DNA of 11,501 nucleotides from positions 1-11,501 of the forward strand of contig CANRGW010000031.1 in assembly GCA_947630205.1 (NCBI GenBank). The letters are read 5' to 3'. The stretch is from an uncultured Bacilli bacterium. GTDB taxonomy: Bacteria; Bacillota_I; Bacilli_A; RF39; UBA660. The translations under genes and the position numbers were made by a program. Position 1 is the stretch's first letter. The number at the start of each line of letters is the position of its first letter. Positions 1 through 4,245 of the stretch are shown here, piece after piece. The notes under the pieces were generated by a model. The model worked only from the letters and a program-made list of their open reading frames with translations, was not told where the DNA came from and ran no database searches.

Positions 1-377
1 TTATAACCTAATTGACCAACTTCATTTGATGCTTCAATCAATCTTCTTCTTAAACTATCATCACTTACAATTTTTAAATAATAATCAATATTAGCAGCCG
101 TTGACTCCGTATTTAAAACTTCAGTTAAATAAATAACTCCCCCTATTTCTTCTAAAGACCCTTTATTACGAAGTTCATTTGTAATCGTGGTCATATCTAT
201 TGGAATATTTTCTTCATATAAATTTCTTAAAGCCAAAAATATCTTTCGATTATTATCATAATAGAAAGCACTCTCATCAATAGACTCAAAAACTTTATCA
301 AGAGCACTTTTAGATAAAAACATAGCACTTAAAACGGCTTGTTCAGCTTCTTTACTATTAGGTACACTCCTTAACAT
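1..377 (-). CDS. dnaB: Replicative DNA helicase DnaB (DnaC in Bacillus), N-terminal part, cut by window edge
   Basis: The protein reads MLRSVPNSKEAEQAVLSAMF and continues for about 125 residues without a stop to the window edge. The pattern P-N-x-x-E-A-E-Q-x-V-L-x-A-M-F near the start, followed by a helical domain (residues about 10-110, with IDMTTITNEL and GGVIYLTEVLNT), is the N-terminal domain of the hexameric replicative helicase. This domain forms the trimer-of-dimers collar and contacts primase; the RecA-like ATPase half lies outside the window. The ATG at 377 is one base beyond the rplI stop, and AGAAGG stands 8 bases upstream inside the rplI end, so it is almost certainly co-transcribed and coupled to rplI. 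The rplI-dnaB pair is also found in Bacillus. The identification is secure although only the N-terminus is visible. Confidence 0.93.
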   Translation of the reverse strand, partial: MLRSVPNSKEAEQAVLSAMFLSKSALDKVFESIDESAFYYDNNRKIFLALRNLYEENIPIDMTTITNELRNKGSLEEIGGVIYLTEVLNTESTAANIDYYLKIVSDDSLRRRLIEASNEVGQLGY

Positions 378-378
378 A

Positions 379-819
379 TTATATACCTTCTGTATGAACT
401 TTCAAATTACATTTTATATCTTTATATAAATTAATTACAATTATATGCATACCTAAAGTATTAATAATTTGAGCTTCAATCTGTTTTTTATCTATTTCAA
501 AACCTTTTTTAACTAATTCTTCTTTAATTTGTTTAGTACTAATACTTCCAAACATTCTACCATCTTTAGCTGATTTTACTTTAAAATTTAAAGTTATTTT
601 TTCAAGTTTTTCTTTTAATTTTAAAGCCTCTTCACGATTTTTTAAATCAAGTTCTTTATTATGTTCTTGTTCTTCTTTAAGTTTATTTAAACTTCCCTCG
701 GTTTTCTTAAGAGCATAGCCTTTTTTAATTAAAAAATTTATAGCATAGCCATCACTAACTTCTTTAATTTCCCCTTTTTTACCTTGTCCTTTTAAATCCC
801 TTAAAAATATGACTTTCAT
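379..819 (-). CDS. rplI: Large-subunit ribosomal protein bL9
   Basis: The 146-residue product is close to the usual length of bL9 (about 148). Residues 1-50 form the N-terminal rRNA-binding domain (MKVIFLRDLKGQGKKGEIKEV, then DGYAINFLIKKGYA). A long charged connecting helix follows (about 42-75), then the C-terminal domain with GRMFGSIS at about 87-94. bL9 binds 23S rRNA at the base of the L1 stalk and helps frame maintenance. The ATG at 819 has AGGAGG at 825-830 on the minus strand with 5-base spacing. It is followed by dnaB with a one-base gap. It is separated from rpsR by a terminator and has its own extended -10 promoter, so rplI-dnaB looks like a transcription unit distinct from rpsF-ssb-rpsR. 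Confidence 0.97.
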   Translation of the reverse strand: MKVIFLRDLKGQGKKGEIKEVSDGYAINFLIKKGYALKKTEGSLNKLKEEQEHNKELDLKNREEALKLKEKLEKITLNFKVKSAKDGRMFGSISTKQIKEELVKKGFEIDKKQIEAQIINTLGMHIIVINLYKDIKCNLKVHTEGI

Positions 820-849
820 AAGAACCTCCTTGTAAAAAATCTTAAATTC

Positions 850-858
850 ATTATATCA
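850..858 (-). promoter_or_regulatory. Extended -10 promoter for rplI-dnaB
   Basis: On the minus strand the sequence TGATATAAT is a perfect TATAAT hexamer (850-855) with the TG of an extended -10 element. There is no good -35 at the expected distance (the site is a T-run), which is tolerated with extended -10 promoters. The start would fall near 843, about 24 bases before the rplI ATG and just after the rpsR terminator. Confidence 0.6.
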
Positions 859-869
859 TATTTCAAGTC

Positions 870-897
870 AAAAAAAAATAGAAATTAAATTCTATTT
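870..897 (-). terminator. Intrinsic terminator of the rpsF-ssb-rpsR operon
   Basis: On the minus strand AATAGAA (890-896) pairs with TTCTATT (877-883) around a six-base loop, and a run of T follows (870-876). The stem begins in the rpsR stop codon, so coding end and terminator overlap. The stem is AT-only apart from one G-C pair, so it may be leaky and let some transcripts run into rplI. Confidence 0.65.
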
Positions 898-1113
898 ATT
901 TGTATATGGTAATAAAGCAATAGCACGTGCTTTTTTAATTTGTTCAGCAATATGTCTTTGATGTTTAGCACATGCACCTGTTACACGACGAGGTAAAATT
1001 TTACCTTTATCATTTATATATTTTTTTAAAATATCAACATCTTTATAATTTATATCTTTACCTGTTGTACACATGTAACATACTTTTTTCTTTTTTCTAT
1101 AAAATTCTGCCAT
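892..1113 (-). CDS. rpsR: Small-subunit ribosomal protein bS18, zinc-ligand-bearing form
   Basis: The 73-residue product has the bS18 signature INYKDVDILKKYI followed by GKILPRRVTG and KHQR, ending ALLPY. bS18 binds the platform of the 30S subunit as a heterodimer with bS6, whose gene is first in this operon. Cys12, Cys15, Cys48 and His51 form a CxxC...CxxH set, the zinc-binding (C+) version; the Bacillus subtilis copy lacks these ligands. The ATG at 1113 follows AGGAGG with 5-base spacing. It is the last gene of rpsF-ssb-rpsR, and its TAG stop lies in the first arm of a terminator. Confidence 0.97.
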   Translation of the reverse strand: MAEFYRKKKKVCYMCTTGKDINYKDVDILKKYINDKGKILPRRVTGACAKHQRHIAEQIKKARAIALLPYTNK

Positions 1114-1126
1114 TTTATCCTCCTAT

Positions 1127-1621
1127 CTAAAAAGGTAAATCGCTATCATCTATCTCGATTTTATCTCCAAAATCTTTAAATGGGTCTACATCTTCACTTG
1201 AAGAATTTCCACTTGCCTCTTCAGAAAAGTCATAAGGAGTAAGATTATCACTTGAATTTGAAGAAGGATTAGAAGATACTTCCATATCACCTTGACCTCC
1301 ACGGTTTTTAGAGTCTAAAAATTGAAATTCATCAACTATAACATCCGTTGTATAAACTCTTTTTCCATCTTGACCATCATAGGAACCAGTTTGAATTCGA
1401 CCACTTATAGCAATTTGACTTCCTTTTGTTAAATATTTTTTCATTGTTTCAGCACGATTACCAAAAGCAACAATACTTATAAAATCGGCTTCTCTTTCAC
1501 CATTTTGATTTTGAAATTGTCTATCAACAGCAAGAGAAGTTCTCATAACAGCATTATTATTTGTTCCATATCTTAAATCTGGATCTCTTGTTAATCTACC
1601 TACTAAAAATACTTTATTCAT
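1127..1621 (-). CDS. ssb: Single-stranded DNA-binding protein
   Basis: The 164-residue product has an N-terminal OB fold (residues 1-105: NKVFLVGRLTRDPDLRY, then DFISIVAFGNRAE, then GSQIAISGRIQTGSYDGQDG). A Ser/Asn/Gly-rich disordered linker (about 106-150) leads to the acidic tail DDSDLPF, the conserved tip that recruits replication and repair partners. It coats single-stranded DNA as a tetramer at forks and recombination intermediates. It sits between rpsF and rpsR, the standard arrangement in Firmicutes. The start at 1621 is preceded by AGGAG with 6-base spacing. Nothing appears missing. Confidence 0.98.
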   Translation of the reverse strand: MNKVFLVGRLTRDPDLRYGTNNNAVMRTSLAVDRQFQNQNGEREADFISIVAFGNRAETMKKYLTKGSQIAISGRIQTGSYDGQDGKRVYTTDVIVDEFQFLDSKNRGGQGDMEVSSNPSSNSSDNLTPYDFSEEASGNSSSEDVDPFKDFGDKIEIDDSDLPF

Positions 1622-1630
1622 AAATTACTC

Positions 1631-1918
1631 CTATTCTTCTACTCTAACGACAATATGTCTAATTATATCTTCGTTAATGTTAGCAACACGGTCAAATTCT
1701 TTAACTGCCTCTGGTGTTCCTTCAACCTCTAATAAAAAGTAATTACCATTCTTGAACCCTTTTACTTCATAAGCAAGTTCTCTACGTCCCATATTTTTTT
1801 CAGACTTAATAGTTGCTTTCATATCTTCAAGAACCTTTTTCATGTTTGCTAATACTTGTAAAGTTGCTTCTTCTTCAAGTGTTGGTCTAACAACAAACAT
1901 AACTTCATAATTACGCAT
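1631..1918 (-). CDS. rpsF: Small-subunit ribosomal protein bS6
   Basis: The 95-residue product matches the usual length of bS6 and begins MRNYEVMFVVRPTLEEE. It has the ferredoxin-like pattern with GRRELAYEVKGFKNGNYFLLE in the middle and DEDIIRHIVVRVEE-like sequence at the C-terminus. bS6 partners with bS18 on the 30S platform. It is the first gene of rpsF-ssb-rpsR. AAAAGGAGGT (1928-1937) lies upstream of the ATG at 1918; an earlier ATG at 1925 reaches a stop after four codons and is not the start. In several bacteria the S6:S18 dimer binds its own leader and represses the operon; a candidate structure lies directly upstream here. Confidence 0.98.
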   Translation of the reverse strand: MRNYEVMFVVRPTLEEEATLQVLANMKKVLEDMKATIKSEKNMGRRELAYEVKGFKNGNYFLLEVEGTPEAVKEFDRVANINEDIIRHIVVRVEE

Positions 1919-1929
1919 TTTTCATACAC

Positions 1930-1966
1930 CTCCTTTTGGACTAATGGACTATTTAAAGCCAAGAAG
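1930..1966 (-). promoter_or_regulatory. Candidate rpsF leader hairpin covering the Shine-Dalgarno
   Basis: On the minus strand CTTCTTGG (1959-1966) can pair with CCAA-AA-GGAG (1930-1939), leaving an AA bulge, which buries most of the rpsF Shine-Dalgarno in the stem. The loop contains a tandem repeat of TAGTCCA, whose first copy offers a competing partner for TTGGCT. Ribosomal protein leaders in this operon are known to bind S6:S18, but I could not place the conserved CCG bulge of the described motif, so this is a structural candidate only. Confidence 0.4.
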
Positions 1967-1995
1967 TTATTAAAGTAATCACTTACTTCGTACAT

Positions 1996-2024
1996 AATAT
2001 AACATATAAATCCTTATTTAGCAA
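1996..2024 (-). promoter_or_regulatory. Sigma-A-like promoter of rpsF-ssb-rpsR
   Basis: On the minus strand TTGCTA (2019-2024) is followed after 17 bases by TATATT (1996-2001), with TG one base before the -10 (extended -10). The start would be near 1989, giving a leader of about 70 bases that contains the candidate hairpin upstream of rpsF. Confidence 0.6.
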
Positions 2025-2115
2025 TAAATTGTTTAATTTTTTTCTGAAATTTTTCCATAATACTCTTTAAAATATATTCTAAAAAATCCCAATATATAAA
2101 TAAATTAATTTTATC

Positions 2116-2161
2116 TTGACTTTTATTTACTTTTTCAATATGCTAATAAAAAAGTTATAAT
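2116..2161 (+). promoter_or_regulatory. Promoter region of the phosphatase-like gene
   Basis: A perfect TATAAT lies at 2156-2161 but its -35 position (around 2133-2138) is only TTTCAA. Upstream, TTGACT at 2116-2121 pairs after 17 bases with a poor TATGCT (2139-2144). Which pair is used cannot be decided by eye. The rest of the rpsF-phosphatase divergent intergenic region is AT-rich and shows nothing else clear. Confidence 0.4.
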
Positions 2162-2188
2162 ATTAAGTTAATTTAAAAAGGAGGAAAT

Positions 2189-3121
2189 ATGTATATTGAT
2201 TTAGAAAATTCTAGTATAAGTGTTACTAATTCTATTATGAAATATTTTAATTTAAAGCCTTATCATAATACATTAAAAGAATTAGATATTTTATTAGAAA
2301 AGAAAAAATATAAAAATGTAGTTTTATTAGTTTTAGATGGTCTTGGTAGTTTAAACTTAAATGATCATTTATCTAAAAAAGACTTTTTAAGACGTCATAA
2401 AATTAAAGATATAAGTACAGTTTTTCCACCTACAACAACGGCTGCTACTACTTCTTTATTAACTGGATTAACACCAAGTGAACATAATTGGTATGGCTGG
2501 GATATGTATTTTAAAGATACTAATGAAACTATTTCTTTATATTTAAATAAAATTAAAGATACAAACGAAGAACCTTTAAAAAAAGTAACTGATAAACCTT
2601 ATATGCAATTTAAAAGTATTGTTGATTTAATAAACGAACAAAAAAATGGACATGCCTATTTTGCCTATCCATTTGTAAAAGATAATCCTTGTTTAAATAT
2701 TGATGAAGTACTTGAAAGAATTGAAAAATTATGTCAAACAAAAGAAAAAAAATTTATATATGCTTATACAGAAAAACCTGATAGTCTAATGCATAAATTT
2801 GGTATTTATTCAAAAGAAGTTCATGAAGAAATTAAAAATTTAAATGATAAAATTGAAAATCTTAGTAAAAAATTACAAGATACTTTAATTATTGTCTTGG
2901 CTGATCATGGATTAATAAGAACAAAATTTATTACTTTAAAAAGTGATTATCCAGATTTTTATAATCTTTTAGAAAGAACAACTTCGATAGAACCGAGGGC
3001 TCTTGGTTTAAAACTTAAAGAAAATGTATCTTCTAAAAAATTAGAAGATTTATATAATAAATATTTTCAAAATACTTTTAAATTATTAACAGTTGATGAA
3101 GTGATGGAGGATATATGTTAG
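2189..3121 (+). CDS. Alkaline phosphatase superfamily (phosphodiesterase/nucleotide pyrophosphatase-like) protein, N-terminal part of a split gene
   Basis: This 310-residue product carries most of a metal-dependent hydrolase of the alkaline phosphatase superfamily. Visible elements are NVVLLVLDGLG with metal-ligand Asp50, FPPTTTAATTS (79-89) with the candidate nucleophile Thr at 82, the D198-x3-H202-x2-G pattern in KPDSLMHKFG, ADHGL (238-242) and a conserved SIEPRAL (266-272). Family members are usually one chain of about 370-385 residues ending with a conserved block containing another metal-ligand His. Here the frame stops at TAG 3119 just after FKLLTVDEVMED, and the missing block continues in another frame from 3115. 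No signal peptide is seen, so the protein is probably cytoplasmic. The start follows GGAGG with 4-base spacing. The natural substrate is unknown. Confidence 0.8.
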   Translation: MYIDLENSSISVTNSIMKYFNLKPYHNTLKELDILLEKKKYKNVVLLVLDGLGSLNLNDHLSKKDFLRRHKIKDISTVFPPTTTAATTSLLTGLTPSEHNWYGWDMYFKDTNETISLYLNKIKDTNEEPLKKVTDKPYMQFKSIVDLINEQKNGHAYFAYPFVKDNPCLNIDEVLERIEKLCQTKEKKFIYAYTEKPDSLMHKFGIYSKEVHEEIKNLNDKIENLSKKLQDTLIIVLADHGLIRTKFITLKSDYPDFYNLLERTTSIEPRALGLKLKENVSSKKLEDLYNKYFQNTFKLLTVDEVMEDIC

Positions 3122-3156
3122 GAGGAGACTTTACAAGTGAATCTATAAAAATAGGT
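3095..3156 (+). repeat. 62-nt segment bounded by imperfect direct repeats that splits the phosphatase gene
   Basis: GTTGATGAAGTGAT (3092-3105) and GGTGATGAAGTTAT (3154-3167) match at 12 of 14 positions and are offset by 62 bases. Removing one offset unit gives LLTVDEVIKNNLFGE in a single frame, which fits the usual family sequence at this point. The segment holds GGAGG (3106-3110), AGGAGG (3120-3125), an ATATAT run (3111-3116), the ATG at 3115 and the TAG at 3119. Deleting a single AT would also rejoin the frames, keeping about 20 extra residues. Confidence 0.7.
3106..3117 (+). promoter_or_regulatory. Internal ribosome binding site and start at the gene break
   Basis: GGAGGATATATG differs at one position of twelve from the site that starts the upstream frame, GGAGGAAATATG (2180-2191), and has the same 4-base spacing. 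The start codon overlaps the upstream stop by seven bases, a layout that allows coupled reinitiation. Confidence 0.6.
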
Positions 3157-3366
3157 GATGAAGTTATTAAAAATAATTTATTTGGAGAAAAAGATAATCA
3201 ATATTTAAGAGATGCAATAGGAGATTATTTAATGGTAGCAGTTAAAAATATATCTATAAACTATGATAATTCATCACCTATCTTTAAAGCCAATCATGCA
3301 GGTTTTACTAATAAAGAATTAACCGTTCCTTTAATTTTAATTGATACTAAAAACGAAGATAAATAA
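3115..3366 (+). CDS. C-terminal part of the split alkaline phosphatase superfamily protein
   Basis: The 83-residue frame matches the C-terminal end of the same enzyme family: DEVIKNNLFGEKD, then LRDAIGDYLMVAV, then FKANHAGFTNKEL and VPLILID. His61 in NHAG corresponds to the last metal-ligand His of the superfamily, so the upstream product alone should lack a complete active site. The first 14 or so residues derive from the 62-nt segment and have no counterpart I recognise. It overlaps the upstream frame by seven bases and has its own good ribosome site, so it may be made as a separate chain that assembles with the N-terminal part. It may equally be the remnant of a frameshifted gene or reflect a sequence error in the ATATAT run. 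Confidence 0.65.
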   Translation: MLGGDFTSESIKIGDEVIKNNLFGEKDNQYLRDAIGDYLMVAVKNISINYDNSSPIFKANHAGFTNKELTVPLILIDTKNEDK

Positions 3367-3389
3367 TTAAATTTTTTCTTCATTTTTTT
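3355..3389. terminator. Bidirectional terminator between convergent genes
   Basis: GAAGA (3355-3359) pairs with TCTTC (3377-3381), extended inward by A-T pairs across a T-T mismatch; a T-run follows on the plus strand (3383-3389). Read on the minus strand the same stem is followed by GTTTTTAG. The phosphatase stop lies inside the loop side and the DUF421 stop inside the T-run, so one element serves both genes. Confidence 0.6.
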
Positions 3390-4098
3390 ATTCTAAAACA
3401 CTTTTAAAAACATTTTCATCTTTAGGATAAATAGTTAATTGTTCTTTATTATTACAAACAACTAATAATAAATTAGTAACATCTTTATAACCCTCTTTGT
3501 CCAATCTTTTTAATAACCAATCCTTATCATGACCTATTTCTTTTAAATTATCTTGCATAATATTACCATCAATTACTAAGTTAGCCGTTAAACTATTTTC
3601 ATTTACTTTTACCTTGATATCACTTGGCGTTAATGGATTATATTTAGCCTTAGGTAAAAAACTAATCTTACCACTTGGTTCCATAACAGCATAATTAATT
3701 GTTGATATATCAAAATAACCACTTTCTCTTGCATCTTGAAGTAAATCATTAATATCAATCTTACATTTTTTTAACTGACTTCTACTAATTTTACCATTAC
3801 GCATAATAACAACAGGAAAACCTGTAAAAAAACGTCTTGCTTTAAGACTTTTTTCAGCAAGATAAGAAACTAATAAAGAAAAAGAACCATAAACACTCAT
3901 AGAAACTAAACCACCTAAAATAGAAATCTGTTCATTAACTGTCATCTCAGCAGCAATATTACCAAGAGAAAGACCAATTATATAATCAAATATATTAAGT
4001 TCACTTATTTGTTTTTTTCCTAAAATTTTCACAACAAAAAAAAGATAAATTACAGCAATACTACCTTTTAAAGCCATCATCAATAAATCAGAAATCAT
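3388..4098 (-). CDS. DUF421 (YetF/YcaP-like) membrane protein
   Basis: From the ATG at 4098 the product has 236 residues. It has three hydrophobic segments (about 5-24, 36-52 and 58-80), with KILGKKQISELNIFDYIIGLSLG linking the first two, then a cytoplasmic part with RRFFTGFPVVIMRNGKI, LLQDARESGYFDISTINYAVME and a C-terminal VIDGNI...GHDKDWLLKRL region. This order is characteristic of DUF421 proteins, whose biochemical role is unknown; in Bacillus they have been connected with envelope and spore properties. A longer frame reaches back to a TTG at 4164 but has no ribosome site; GGTGA (4104-4108), five bases before the ATG at 4098, and the start of family similarity favour the shorter form. It stands alone between its own terminator and that of the upstream gene. 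Confidence 0.85.
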   Translation of the reverse strand: MISDLLMMALKGSIAVIYLFFVVKILGKKQISELNIFDYIIGLSLGNIAAEMTVNEQISILGGLVSMSVYGSFSLLVSYLAEKSLKARRFFTGFPVVIMRNGKISRSQLKKCKIDINDLLQDARESGYFDISTINYAVMEPSGKISFLPKAKYNPLTPSDIKVKVNENSLTANLVIDGNIMQDNLKEIGHDKDWLLKRLDKEGYKDVTNLLLVVCNNKEQLTIYPKDENVFKSVLE

Positions 4099-4144
4099 AC
4101 AATTCACCAGTAATATGATGTTCAAAATATCTTTTATTATGCAA

Positions 4145-4176
4145 ATTATAAAAATTATCCACAAAATAGTGGAAAA
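4145..4176 (-). promoter_or_regulatory. Candidate promoter/operator region of the DUF421 gene with a DnaA-box-like dyad
   Basis: On the minus strand a TATAAT (4145-4150) lies about 47 bases before the start codon. Directly upstream, where the -35 should be, is a dyad: TTATCCAC (4155-4162) and GTGGAAAA (4169-4176) on the plus strand, 7 of 8 positions symmetric. TTATCCACA (4155-4163) is identical to the consensus DnaA box. No convincing -35 is seen, so promoter use is uncertain. Confidence 0.4.
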
Positions 4177-4195
4177 CTTTTTTAAAATAATTCCT

Positions 4196-4226
4196 AAAAA
4201 AAGTAAAAACTTAAATTTTTACTTTT
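4196..4226 (-). terminator. Terminator downstream of the histidine-kinase-like gene
   Basis: On the minus strand AAAAGTAAAAA (4216-4226) pairs perfectly over 11 bases with TTTTTACTTTT (4199-4209) around a six-base loop, followed by more T (4196-4198). It lies about 20 bases after the stop codon of the kinase-like gene. Confidence 0.75.
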
Positions 4227-4245
4227 ATTAATTCTTTAGAAAACT

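Noticed and set aside
866..871. TTGACT as a -35 for the rplI promoter
   Set aside because: It lies only 10 bases from the TATAAT at 850-855, too close for a sigma-A pair; the extended -10 reading explains the promoter better.
3104..3121. Classical -1 slippery heptamer at the phosphatase break
   Set aside because: No X-XXY-YYZ heptamer is present before the TAG; the only repeat is ATATAT, which in these frames does not allow ordinary tandem P/A-site re-pairing.
2189..3366. Split gene explained by TGA read as Trp
   Set aside because: The interrupting codon is TAG and the continuation is in another frame, so a code change cannot rejoin the parts.
4099..4164. Upstream extension of the DUF421 gene to a TTG at 4164
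   Set aside because: The extension has no Shine-Dalgarno, overlaps the TATAAT and dyad, and adds residues outside the family; GGTGA five bases before the ATG at 4098 supports the later start.
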